Assembly: GCA_905221605.1 (NCBI GenBank)
Contig: CAJNDS010002378.1
Location: forward strand, 97,001-161,000
Direction of reading: 5' to 3'
From: Symbiodinium natans
Lineage: Eukaryota; Sar; Dinophyceae; Suessiales; Symbiodiniaceae
DNA: 64,000 nucleotides
Shown here in pieces: positions 21,386-32,573 of this stretch. Both the position numbers and the translations under genes were made by a program. Position 1 is the first letter of the stretch, and every line of letters starts with the position of its first letter. The notes beneath the pieces were generated by a model, which did not search any database, was not told the DNA's origin, and was given only the letters and a program-made list of their open reading frames with translations.

Positions 21386-24300
21386 ATTTTGACAAAAAAA
21401 CTAAATACTCCAGCGACCTCAGGCTGAACGATGCCAGGATGCAAAGGCGCAATGCCAAAGCCATGGAGTTGGAGAGCGAGTTGTCCTTCGAAGCCCAAGG
21501 TCTGCCCCCATGGTGTGATTCAAAACCGGGCTGCTGGAGCGTCCAGGATTTTCCCACACTGAGGGAGGCGCGCTGTACAGCTCAAACACTCCAAAGTTTG
21601 TGTAGTTCCTCTGGGCGACAAGGCAGCTGCTGACGAGGCAGCTGACAAGGCAAGGAAGGCAAGGAAGGCAAGAAGAACAAGGCACAAAGCCAAAAAGCCA
21701 GGAGCTGCGCCCATGAAGAGCGTGGGAGAACATGTCGAGACCTCTGCAAAGGAAGAGAAAAATGAAAGGTAAGCCAGGCCATGTGTCATGTGCCATCTGA
21801 TGCGCCATGTGAGGTGCCATAGCTGAGCCAGCGGCATACACCAATGCCCTTGTACTTCTCGATATACACATCGCGAAACCTAGCGACTTGAGGTAGATTA
21901 AAAACGGCAAGCCAAGGGTCATCTGCATTGCGGTTCCTGAGAGAGTGATTGAGGCTGTGGCTGCGTTCGCTGGAGTATCCTGGTTCCGTAAGTCACCAGA
22001 ATGGCCGAGGCTTCTCTGAAAAGAAGGATACCTCGCTCAGATCTCAAGCAAGAGCTACATGCATCCCATCCCATCTGTTTATTGAACTTGTGCACAGATG
22101 AATGTTTAATGTTAAGGTCGTTCCGGCGCTGGGCCCAAACAAAACTTTGAGAGGGTCCGGGTGCAAATGACAAACCTTTAGGGGGGGGGGGGGGGGGGGC
22201 TTCTGGTAGTACCTAGCAGTACTAGAGAGAGCCAGACCGGCACCCACCCCGCTCGCCGGACTTCATTAAGGACACCCTTTATTATTACGAGTTGGAGGCC
22301 TCGTAAGGGGTAGCCTTGGCGGATTTGTTTGGGTTGTTTTTTCAAAGGTGTTTAAGAGGGAATCGATGCTTTTCGGTTGGCTGCGAAGATCAGGATTTCT
22401 GAGCCAGAGGATTGCCTCTACTGAAGTGAGGCACTCTCAGCCGTACGGTCTCTGCCTCGATTGAAAAGAGTTTGCAACAGGAGTTCTCTCGGAAGCATAT
22501 TTGGGGTTTCTTTCGGGAGCCTTTTCACTATTACCACCCCCCACAAAAAGAAACTTTCAGGCTCCCAACAACCTCACGTAATTGTGAAATTGTTCATGAA
22601 ACAAACTTTTGGGCCAAAATCCCGGCCGGAAAAGTTTTCGGTATTACCACCCGGTTTATTGGTGCTACCTCAACATTACTGGGCATCGAAGTAGGCGCCG
22701 TAACGCGCGGAGGCTTTCGGAAATCAACTGCAGTCAAGCCTGTGCATATCCCTCGATTGTTCCAGCACCCGGCCCGGGAAACATATTTCAGGGCTTGTGA
22801 GATTCTGAGCCGCCGAGTCAGCCTATGGAAAACTCTTCCAGCCGGGTCTCTCCTTCACCTACTTCCTGCTGATTATTCGAATCTTTCGCACTTCTCTTCA
22901 TGGCACGATGACGCTGCTACCGCGGACGAGCGTTCCCCCCACACGACTCATCTTGTATGGCGCGAGCACACGGATGAGCAATGACAACACCAATGCTGAA
23001 GCAGCAAACAAATTCAAGCCGCACAAGATCGTCGTGAAAATACGAAAAAGGCCATGTTCTCTTTGTGCTGACCATACAATCCATGTCTGTGCGTCAAGAG
23101 GCACAGAATGGAGATGGCCCAAGAAGAGTGCAAGCGAAGAGAGTAGAGAAGTCTCACAACGCTTATCGCAGCGCATGCCCTGCAGGTTCTCATCTGGAAT
23201 CCGGCAAGTAAGTCTGCGGACCATTGGGCGAGGACTGATCGAAGGTAATCCGCTGAGCCTCCACCACAAGAGCGGCTTCAGAATGAAGCATGCATTCCCG
23301 TTCTCTACCTGTGCCTCATGCCATGGGGCCTCTCAACCCGAGCATGGACTCACCAGCCACTAGGAGTAGGTCAGTGGCTCATTGCAATTTGGAACGGTGC
23401 CTTGTTATGCACGAACTCGGCCATAAACTTTAACAGCGGAGTTGTAACCTGCAACACTGGCCATGTGAGAAGCAGCATGCGATCAGGGCCATGCCACGCA
23501 AGAGACAAACACATGCAAAGACAAACGCATGCTGAACATCTCCACTCACGGAGAAGGGCAGCGCTATGACGCCAGTCAAAAAAGGACTGATCACTCAGCT
23601 GGTTCGATAGCCTACCAGAGGTGCCTCTGGGTCATCCCACCAGATATCCAGAGCCCGGGAGAAGAGGTTGACCTAACTTAGAGGCAGCGCTTCGCACACG
23701 TTGATCATCTTGCTCTTGCTAGCACAATTCTGACAATCGCACAAAGCATTGCTCAGAGTAGTCCCCGAAAAGGGGGGAGGGGGGGAATGATCCCATTTTT
23801 GATTTGGAATTTGGAGTTCGTGGTGATATTGCCGCTGCCTTCGGTGGCTATCGCCGTGGTGAGCTTTCGCGCAAATGCATCCTTGCAGCAAGGGCCTTCG
23901 ACTTCTCCCCCAAAGGGCGGTGGGGAGGCATCTCTTGCAAACAGCAGCAACGGGCAACAGAAATCTCCACCTGCTGCCCTTTTTCTGTGAGGCCGACTCA
24001 AGCTGCTCAGGCGCGATCGCTCAGAGTTCGGTGGCTCTTCCTTTATTTTGCCGGTCCTTCAAAACAGAGAAAAGCCTCAGAAAGTCCCCTCCCCCACCCC
24101 CCTCCCACTCCCTCCCCGACTCTCGGTCCCGTCTGCACCCTTTCTTCACGCCGTGCAATCGCTCGGGGGTCGCGAAAATGTGGCACAGAGGCACAAGTCG
24201 TTTTGCCACTCGTGCTCTTGGACCGCTTCGTGGTGGTCGTTCAGTTCGACACCATCACACTGCATCGTCAATGAACGGGAAATGCATCACACGCCCCAGT

Positions 24301-24475
24301 ACCGTTTTCCTATCTATGGTCTTAGCGGCAGCTTTGGAAGCACAGGTCCAGGCTAGAGGAGCTAGGGCAGCAAGAGGGCAGGGTCGGATGCAAGCATGCT
24401 TTGTTGAACCAGATGGACACAAAGCTGCGTGTCCGGATTAAGGTTTTCTCAGGAGAAACGTACGATTGGGGCGGC
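21386..24475. other. No recognised gene
   Basis: Mixed sequence with a G run at about 22181-22199 and short runs near 23770. A plus-strand open frame at 22472-22984 (170 residues) has no motif and contains low-complexity words. I see no firm gene. Confidence 0.4.
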
Positions 24476-24479
24476 AGGA

Positions 24480-24722
24480 AATCATGAGCACACGCAGCTG
24501 CACCAGGAACGGAGAGGAAACAGAGCTGGCGAGGCGGGCTCCAGGCATCACCACCCGCACCAGCAAGGGAGACGAAACCGAGCTGGCGAGGAGGGCTCCA
24601 GGCATCAGCACACGCAGCTGCACCAGCAACGGAGAGGAAACAGAGCTGGCGAGGGGGGAGGGGGGGGGAGGGGTTGGGGGGGAGGGGGGGGGGGGGGGGG
24701 GAGGGGGGGGGGGGGGGGGTTG
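24480..24722. repeat. Three-copy tandem of about 60 bp followed by poly-G
   Basis: A unit with AGCTGCACCAG, GGAGA, GAGCTGGCGAGG and GGGCTCCAGGCATCA occurs three times at about 24485-24655 with spacing of 57-63 bp. It passes into an almost pure G tract at 24655-24719. Confidence 0.88.
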
Positions 24723-27180
24723 ATCGCCTTTTCAAGTTTTTTGCTTGGGAACCGCTGGTCCGGGCCCCACTCCTAACGGAGATAGAAAGCATCGCTATGC
24801 TAGCCTTCGTAACTTGCCCGACATGAAGACTGTCGCAAAGATGCGCAGAGGAGCCGGCTTTGTTTGTCGAAGGATTCTTCGGGTTGTCCACGAGCCAGTC
24901 GAACAGCATCGAGTAGGGCCTTACTCGCAGCATCCCTAAGCGTCTTTCGAGCATCCGACGCACATGCCTCATGTGCACCATGACTGTGAGCTGATGTGAC
25001 AAACTGCGACAGGATTGTACTCACAGACCGTGAGCTGATGTGTGGCGTCTTGGGTCCACGCTCGCAGCTGGTGCAGGCAAGCCCTCGGCAGACTTCAGAT
25101 TGCGTTTGGGGCAACAGCCATTTGCAGCCATTGCAGCCACTTGAGGCCTATCGGAGGCCCTATCCATTGCACTCCGAAGCAAACTCAGGGAGTGACCGAT
25201 TCCGCGCAAGTCTCGGCACAGGCCAACCAAGGCAGGCTTGATGGAATCCTTGTGACAAGTTTCTCTTTGAGCCCCTTCCGCTCTTCTTGGCATCTTAAAA
25301 AGGCGGGATTCCATGAGATTCCAACGCTCCCACCTGTCTGAGGAGCTGCGGATTCTGGCAGCTTTGCTGCCACAACGTCGTGAGGATTTGGCCTAGGCGA
25401 GCAAGGAGAAGAATCCTGAGAAGACCGGAAGTTCGAAGCCAGAGCCGGCTAGAGCCAGCTAGAGCCACGTGCTGTGCCACTCTGCAATGACGGGAGAATC
25501 GCAACCAGAAAAATTTCCAGCAAAACAAAAGTCCACAGCCCAGCCTTGAGGCTCCATGAACTTCTCAAAGGCCTCAACACCCCCACCAATGGCATGAAAC
25601 TGCGAAAAGTTCAGGAGTCACATATCGGCTTTTCACGGGCCTCCTTGTTGTCTCTGATGTCCATGAAAAGCAACTTGCCCAAGGTGTGGTAGTACATCGT
25701 TCGGTACCTGATGCTGCGTCCAAGTCATGAGCAGGTCATGCTAGCCCGAACCAGCACATGGCTTTACAGGGATTTTCGGCATACAGTGTCTTGCATCCAA
25801 CATGAAGGCGTCACTTTGCGAGTTGTGGTTGCAAAATAACCCTGCATAGACATCCTCATTAACCGCATTACCATTTCTGCTCTTTATTTCTTTCGGAGAA
25901 GGAGCCTTGCATCATGAGCTGTGATGGATTTTGACTGATCCGTGGTACTGAATCAGCATCTGTAACCGACGGTTCAATGAGCTGGCTGGATATGAAACGA
26001 GTTGTAGTACTGGCTTGGCACTGGAGGCCGCGCGCTTCCGCAAGCCAGCTGAACTTTCGTTCGCACAAAAGACCGGTTTAGCACTGACTTGGATTCTCCG
26101 CAGGTCGATCACCCTGGGAGCATGTCTGCATAACGCTCCCGTCGCTTCACTAGCTATCCGAGCTATCCCCTTATCTGCGATGTACGTCTTGACGCTTACA
26201 TTGACTTGTACGCATGAATGCAAGGTCCCTCGGCGCACTTTCCATACTGCAGACTGTGAGTCCTTGGTGCGCGGATGTACACCAGCAACATCAAGGAATC
26301 CTTGTGCCAGCCTTGCACCTCCTCTCATCGACAGCTGGGCATCGCTCAGAAACCCAAACTGCGGAGAAGCATGGTTGCTGAGGATGTACCTGGAAAGGGA
26401 AATGCAGTCGCTCACGCAATCTGCGAACCACATGTGCAAGGTGCTGAGCCACCGAGATAAACCTCGCAACAATCATCCGCGGCACTTGACCATGTCATTC
26501 TTGAGCAGCAGCCGGCCAGAGACAATCAAATGCGGAGACCGGTCTGACGTGTGCACCTTGGTGCGCAGAATGACTCTGCAGGCGTTACCACGAGAGAAGC
26601 TGAGCCAAACGATGTGCCCCCTCCTTCTCATGAGAGTCAACATGAGAGGAAATATGAGCTTTGGCGCAATGTTGATGCCAGCGGCCAACTCGTGGAAAAG
26701 CGCCTTGAGCTGCTGCATGCACTAAAGTGTGAACAGCACAAGCTACAGGTTATCTACTGAATTCAATGTTCTGGATTCCTGGTTCTGGCCTTCCACCAGA
26801 GGCAGGACAAAACAAGGTCTCTTAGGGGCGCATCACAAGCGGGAAAAAGTCAGCGAGCTAGCAAGCAAGCTGCACAGCCCCTCGGACTCGTGCTAGCGTC
26901 TTCTTCACCACAATCTCTAGCTGGAACCGCTGCTGGAGGTTGTTGCCTCGAAGAAAGAGAGTGTCTCTGAGTGCCTTTGAGTGTCTCTTCCCTCTGCTGT
27001 CGTAGAAGCCACTTTGGCGACAGTCAAGTCTTGCTGTTCCGAGCAGCCAATTTTGTTGATGAGTAGGCCCAGAACCTCAGGCGAGACTCACTCCAGCGAC
27101 TCCAGCGAGCACTGTGACAAAGAGGCGCTGAGGTGCTCACAGCATTCTCGTCTTCCAGGCCAAGAACTGTTGCGAGCCGT
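24723..27180. other. No firm gene; a few minus-strand open frames
   Basis: Minus-strand frames at 25114-24800, 25528-25295 (hydrophobic, leucine-rich) and 26718-26473 look mildly protein-like but show no motif and no settled splice sites. The 236-codon plus-strand frame at 26015-26725 overlaps them and is equally unsupported. Confidence 0.35.
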
Positions 27181-28140
27181 TCATTCACCTGGCTCCACTT
27201 TCACAGCACTTTTGACTACACATCCTTCGGCTCTTTCGGCTATGGGGACAATGGACTGCAGGGCTCGTCGAAGGTTGAAAAAAGGTATGCACTCGTCCCG
27301 TCTGTGCTGCTCGCCACCTCCCGAGAGTAAGGCCTGCTGCTGAACCACCTGCTTGGCATGCTCGCCAATGTACACCTTTCTGAACTGCTCCAAGAAGTAT
27401 AAGTACCTCTGGCGGCTATGCCCACACCGCACACCGCGTCGTCTGATCATGCCTGAATGCGCCCCAGCGCACGCTATCTCCAAGCCCTCAGACGTCTCTT
27501 TCTGCTGGTCCTGGCACAATTAAAAACACCAGATCGACAGACTTGAAACTTGTTGAAATGTGCATGATTCTGCCGGCTTGTTGTTATCCAGTCCGTCAGG
27601 CTCACCAAGCGGAAGATGCGTCCAGCAAGCTCTCCTGGCTTGTCCAGGCAATTCGTGGTCATGTTTGGTACCACAACCGGAGTCATGGTCTCTAATCGCT
27701 GATGTCTCAAACAAACAATATCAACCTTGCTCCTTCCTTCGTTGGCTTCTTCGAGGATTTGGGGCACAGGCCCAAAATGACAAAAAAAGAAACAAGCTTG
27801 AAGGACCGTTCACCACATGAGTGGGTGCGCAGTCTGTGTCTGTCCGGTTGGCCTTGCAGAGGGTTCGAGGATCACCACACGGACAACACCACATGACTGC
27901 TGGATGGTCAGCCTTGGCTGAGGCGTGCCCGCCAACAAGCGCTCCCATCATGTAAACCAGCCACCTCAGGACGATGGGGAAGGATCGGAAAACAATGAAA
28001 AGACAACGGAGCACCATGGAACACAGCCCTTCACGCAGCGCGCTCACAGTGCCTACACAGAATCGAGCATCCCGCGTCATTTTCTTCTCAAAGACTCGCT
28101 GAGGCACAACGCCTTGCTGCCCCAGCCTCTTCAGACACAT
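27181..28140 (-). CDS. Candidate exons, unidentified
   Basis: Three consecutive minus-strand open segments (28140-27721, 27767-27474, 27519-27181) of protein-like composition. The first includes a hydrophobic stretch. No family recognised, and the joins are not determined. A plus-strand frame of 165 codons at 27925-28422 overlaps the first segment, so strand is uncertain there. Confidence 0.2.
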
Positions 28141-28725
28141 GAAGAGAAAACAGAAGCAGAAAGTAGAGGCAGTAGAGGAGCGGAGGGGCTTGAAGAAACA
28201 GCTAAGCGACTAAGGGTGCAAGGGCCTGGAAGTCTCTTCAAAGTGTTTCATGATGTGCTGAGCGGTGTCCTGAAGGTGCGTCCGTCATGCTTACTCCACG
28301 GCTGCTTCAAATGCCCGAACGAGCTGCTGAGGACACTCCAACTGCCAAGTGTCGCGTCTCGTGCGCTTGTCCGGGATGGACTATTAGGAGCGCTTCGGGT
28401 GCTTCGGGAGCTTCCACCTTGAGGAAGGAAAGTTCTCCGGGTCCTGGTACCGGCATCGGCCTAAGTTGGAGAGTACTTCCAGCTGCTCTGCTCGAAGCAC
28501 CTGCCCCAGAAATATAAGACAACAACATCGGGCCGGACTCCGATCTCCGACGGCTAAGCCAAAAAAGTACATGAAGAGTGCAACTTCTCCAACATCCAGA
28601 TGTCTTGGGTATTGCGTGAGTTGTGTGAGTTGCGTGAGTTGTGTGAACTTGAGACTAGGGCTACGAAAGCTAGAAATGCGGCTGACAAGCAAGCTTTTTT
28701 CGAGTCAGGCAGGGGAAGTGCGGGC

Positions 28726-28809
28726 GCGATCATGATCTACACTGATGGCTCGAGCTGCACCAGACCCAATCGGATCTCACAAAGCAACGCTGCAAACTCT
28801 GAACTGTAA
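28726..28809 (+). pseudogene. Possible RNase H fragment of a retroelement
   Basis: A plus-strand frame reads IMIYTDGSS, which matches the first catalytic strand (YTDGS) of RNase H domains found in LINE-type retroelements and bacterial-type RNase HI. The frame stops about 15 codons later and no other RNase H or reverse transcriptase motif is seen nearby. If real it is a small decayed relic; chance is a serious alternative. Confidence 0.25.
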
Positions 28810-28937
28810 GCAAAACGAAACATGATGGGACACGCAGCGGTCGCACTAAGAGCTGTCGGAAGCTGCGGATTCGAATGCTCATCCCGGGCCTTACAGCTCG
28901 ACAGCAGAGCCTGATTAAGACGGAGGGGGAAGCCTGA

Positions 28938-29102
28938 AAAGGAGGGGGGGGGGGGGGGGCAAAAGGGGGGGGGGGGCCCCCCCCCCCCTCCCCAGAAATC
29001 AATTAAGGCGACCCTGAAAGGAGGGGGGAGGGGGGACACCTTAAGATTGATTTTATCAATCCTATAAGGGGGGGGAGGGGGGGGGCCCCCCCCCCTCCAC
29101 AG
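28938..29102. repeat. Clustered poly-G and poly-C runs
   Basis: Several G runs of 7-18 followed by C runs, including two G-to-C junctions (about 28965-28988 and 29070-29097) that could pair as hairpins. Related AAGGAGGGG words start successive segments. Confidence 0.92.
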
Positions 29103-29169
29103 CCCTTTATCTCTCTGATTTTCAGACCACTTAAGGGTCGGGGTCGCTTTTTGACCCAGCTGAACACTA

Positions 29170-29223
29170 GAGAGAATTCTTGTAAACGACAACTCTCGCG
29201 AGCTCCAAGGAGCTAGCTTTCGT
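29170..29223. repeat. Dispersed hairpin family, copy 1
   Basis: Contains AAACGACAACTC, then CGCGAGCTCCAAGGAGCT, then AGCTTTCGTGAC. GAGCTCC and GGAGCT pair. Related copies occur at about 30973-31031 and 32468-32516. Confidence 0.7.
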
Positions 29224-29441
29224 GACTGAGGCGAGATGACTTGCGGACCATGCCCTGGCCTCATCCTCCAGTGGGTCATCCCAGTCATTGCATGCAGCGG
29301 GATCCGCGGACGCCTCGAGAGCTCTTGAAAGCTTTGGACACGTACCGGACGCATGTTTGGACCCCAAGGAAAAGATAAATAACATCCCTCAAAGCGCTTT
29401 GTTCAACACGAGCACGCAAACAACTGCTGCAAACCACATTT

Positions 29442-30635
29442 TCAGCTTGGCAGAAACTGGCGCAGCATTTCCAGCTCCTCGCCCAGAAGATCCAGGATCG
29501 AGCGACCATCCATTGCCTTTTGCTCCAGCGCGGCCAAGAAATCCTCCAGCCCTTTGAGAGGAGTTCTTTGCAAGGCAAGCTTCCGGCGCAGTTGCCACAA
29601 CTGCAAGCTCAAATCCTCCAAGGTCTCCCCTGTCACACCCCTTGACATTTGGCTGAAATCAAATCTCTTGTAGGCAGCCAACAGTGGATCACTGGCGCAA
29701 GTGAAGAAGTGCGAAGCCTGACCACCTGGAGGGAGCAGCGAGACCTGGCTGCCTGTCGAGTTGAAACCGTGCAAGTCCCGGAAGCATATGCCAGACCTCT
29801 CATCTCGAAGTATACATGTCATCCGCCTGACCAGATCATGAGAAGAGAATCCCGGGGCTTCTGCTGCTTCTGCCAAGGCAGCTAGCATTCGACAGCCTGA
29901 TGCCTCACGGCCCCTTGGTTCTAGCGCGGCGGTTGATACTTGTCCTGTCATGGCTGACTTGAAGTCAAAAGGTTCCTGGCCATCCCACCATCCCATTGAC
30001 ATGCAGTGCCCTTTAAGGCCTTCGTGCATCGCAAAGATGCTGCTGCGAATTGAAATGCCATTTGAGATGTTCCTCCAGCTGCCTAAAGGTACCCTCTCGG
30101 CAACCCACCAGCCAGCTGTCTCAAGAACGAAGGCCTCCGAGGAGTCCGCAAACAAAAAGCCGTTTTCATACGTCCATCTCGGATCGTCCTCTGCGCATCC
30201 ACCACCTTGGCCGTGAGCTTCCAGGAGGCTTGCGCACATGTGCATGGCCTCGCGTGCTGACTTGGAGCGCTCCAGAGACAATCGAAGGAGGTCCATCCCT
30301 AAGAGCCGAGGAAGAGATCCCAGCTCCATACCAGCTCTCGTGTCCACAGCTTCATTGCCACCCACGACGCCAAACTCGTTTGCACCCATCTCACAGCCCC
30401 ACATCCATCGGGGTTTAGAGAGTACAACCCCAAAAGTCTCCTCCACTTGAGGGATTTCAATGTATGTGCACTGGACCTTCGGCTGCACGTGCTTCAAACG
30501 AGGCACATGAACCACGAGGTGTTCCTCATCGGATGGTCGGTCAGAGTTCTTCCCAAAGCATGTTGGAAGGCCGGTGCCTTCTTTGGGAAGAAAAACCAGA
30601 GTATCGCAGGAGTTGGGGGGTGGCCGAAGAGACAT
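29442..30635 (-). CDS. SCRN: Secernin, intronless
   Basis: A single uninterrupted frame of 397 residues from ATG at 30635 to the stop at 29442. Secernins belong to the peptidase C69 group of N-terminal nucleophile hydrolases; animal secernins act in the cytosol in regulated exocytosis, but enzymatic activity is unsettled. Seen directly: a Cys at position 10 in the context NSCDTLV (the expected nucleophile), NSDRP at 30-34, CTYIEI, then WMWGCEMGANE, GNEAV, LLGMDLLRL, ETAG, NISN, GWWDGQ and RDERSGIC, all in the order found in human SCRN1-3. Length is close to the 414-425 residues of those proteins. The frame is open upstream to 30755 only through a GTG codon, so the first ATG was chosen. Lack of introns contrasts with the neighbouring genes. 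Confidence 0.95.
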   Translation of the reverse strand: MSLRPPPNSCDTLVFLPKEGTGLPTCFGKNSDRPSDEEHLVVHVPRLKHVQPKVQCTYIEIPQVEETFGVVLSKPRWMWGCEMGANEFGVVGGNEAVDTRAGMELGSLPRLLGMDLLRLSLERSKSAREAMHMCASLLEAHGQGGGCAEDDPRWTYENGFLFADSSEAFVLETAGWWVAERVPLGSWRNISNGISIRSSIFAMHEGLKGHCMSMGWWDGQEPFDFKSAMTGQVSTAALEPRGREASGCRMLAALAEAAEAPGFSSHDLVRRMTCILRDERSGICFRDLHGFNSTGSQVSLLPPGGQASHFFTCASDPLLAAYKRFDFSQMSRGVTGETLEDLSLQLWQLRRKLALQRTPLKGLEDFLAALEQKAMDGRSILDLLGEELEMLRQFLPS

Positions 30636-30972
30636 CTCAAGCCTAGCTAGAGGTGCACACGCATGCCTTTGCACGCTCAAAGGGCTTCGAGCCAACCACT
30701 GGTCTCCGCATGTGCTAGGCCTGCTAGGCCTGCAGCAGGCTCCCCTTCCTTGCACGCCTTGAGCTCTCGTTACGTTGACATCTCAACCGAAGGGCACCGG
30801 TTGCAACAAAAGGCAAAGCAAAGTGCCTCCGCCATGAACAGGCGCGATTCTACGTAGGCGACAGTCACCTGCAAAGTTGTGACACAGGTGTGGGGGGGCG
30901 GCTTGCTTGGGGCGAGGATGGGGCGAGGAGGGGGCGAGGGAGCGGAGAGGCCCTGAAAGCTTAGCCGTTCTA

Positions 30973-31031
30973 TCGGCAAACGAAAACTCGGACAACGCGA
31001 GCTACGCTCCAGGGAGCTAGTTTTCGTGACA
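30973..31031. repeat. Dispersed hairpin family, copy 2
   Basis: CGAAAACT and AGTTTTCG face each other around GCGAGCTACGCTCCAGGGAGC, giving a stem longer than in the other two copies. Confidence 0.7.
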
Positions 31032-32467
31032 AGCTGCGAGGAGCCTGTCAGTAAGAGCTAGGCGATATGACCGTATTCTGTCCGCGTTGCCAATACCAGC
31101 AGACTCTGTGCAGACCTGAAGACTAGGGACAGGAAGGCAAGGACGAGGAAACTTGTCCAGAGAATGACACCAAGAGATATTTGAAGCAAAACCTGGAAGT
31201 CTTTGCACGCCTTATATAGGCAGTGTTGCGCTTTTCCTCCTGCCCAGGTTCCAAAAGCCTGTAACCCAGTAGGCCTCACAGGATTTTGTTCGGGAGGGTT
31301 GACACTGTTGTTCAACACATGTTGGCACTGCATGTTGACAAGGGGGCCCCTTCGAAGCACTTGGGTGCTTCACGCAGCCCACGTCCGTGTGACCAAGACG
31401 GTCTGAGAACAGTCAAGCAGGCCAAGCTGTTCTGCCATGTTCTGCCTATCCCGGCAATCTCGCACAGCACTTGCTGTAAAGGTTATGTACATGCTGGGAT
31501 GATTGCACCTGTACTGAGAGGCACTTTAGGAGCTACCAGGAGCTGAAAAGCTGCTCCAAGTAAGCAGCTGTCCGAATTCCTTTCATGTGGAGGCATCGCG
31601 AGGCACAGATTCCCGATGCTGCCTGGCGAAGCTTGATTCAAGGGACACGGAGCAAACAAACAATCGCCTCTCTACCAGCACAGGGCCTGCTCAGATTCAG
31701 ACAACCACAGTCGATGAGACCTTAACTTTCCAAGGGAGTACTGTGCCAAGGGTACTTGAGAGCAGGGCGGACGAAAGCTAGGTGCCCGCAGATGGGCTGC
31801 TTGTACGCATCATGAGGATCCCAGTGCGTGAGTGGCCGGTTTCCATAGTAAACATCCTCACACATGCGTCCCGACGGGGTGGCACGAACAGCACAAGCCA
31901 TCACAGCTTTCTCTCAATCATCGCCTGAGACAAATATGCCTGCACATGTGACGCTACGGTTTGGCACGCACAACACAGATGTTCCTGCACGTGTGACAAT
32001 GCGGATTTGCAGGCACAACAGAAACATCACTGCACGCTGATTGTTTCCAGTGCTAGGCAAGCGGTGTTTTGCCGATCAACCAAAGCAGCATCAGCATTAA
32101 ATATGTGAGCATAAGTTGAAGAGCCTAAGGCGGGGGGAGGGACTAAGAGCTCAGACCTCCACCACTACTCGCCTTCCATCTCCCGCCAAGGCGTTCTCAA
32201 CCCGCCTGCTAAATCCACAAATCAAACTCACAAATGCTTTAAGTTGCAGATGTTAGATGCCACCTATCTTAAACCATCTTTCGCTGTGCTATGTTCTTCG
32301 CTGGATACATGCTTATACCAATCAACATGTCTTTCTTTCCTCTTGCATTTCAAGCACCAGGAATATTCCATAACACATGTCCCTTTGATCTGCCGACACC
32401 TTAAATCCTCAAATCCCCGATGTATCGGTGATTAAGGCCCTGGAGTGCTTTTTGTTCTAAAAGAACA

Positions 32468-32516
32468 TCTGCAAACAAGAACTCCCGCAAGCTCCAAGGG
32501 AGCTCGCTTTCGTGAT
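32468..32516. repeat. Dispersed hairpin family, copy 3
   Basis: CTGCAAACAAGAACTCCC, then GCAAGCTCCAAGGGAGCTCG, then CTTTCGTGATA; aligned end to end with the copy at 29170-29223. Confidence 0.7.
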
Positions 32517-32573
32517 ATGTGTGAAAGGCGGAGCCATGCGTTGGGTGCTCGTGCCCCTTATGTGGGAGTACCT

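Larger units (their letters stand above)
30640..32570. other. Intergenic region with hairpin-family copies
   Basis: No gene recognised upstream of the secernin. It holds two copies of the dispersed hairpin and a diverged tandem pair of about 52 bp at 31937-32035. The pair is marked by TGCACATGTGAC and TGCACGTGTGAC, each followed by GGCACGCACAACA or GGCACAACAGA. Confidence 0.6.

Noticed and set aside
20468-21427. 319-codon plus-strand frame and its antisense counterparts
   Set aside because: Entirely composed of the 111-bp tandem and the CCAAG array; repeated translation, no start context, several frames equally open.
24322-25002. 226-codon minus-strand Pro-rich frame
   Set aside because: Its Pro run is the complement of the poly-G tract at 24655-24719 and its repeats are the three-copy tandem; the remainder shows no motif.
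30680-30700. Spliced-leader relic upstream of the secernin (TTGGCTCGAAG)
   Set aside because: Only seven contiguous bases agree with the leader, and the same word occurs at about 59045 (minus strand) without a nearby retrogene, so it is probably chance.
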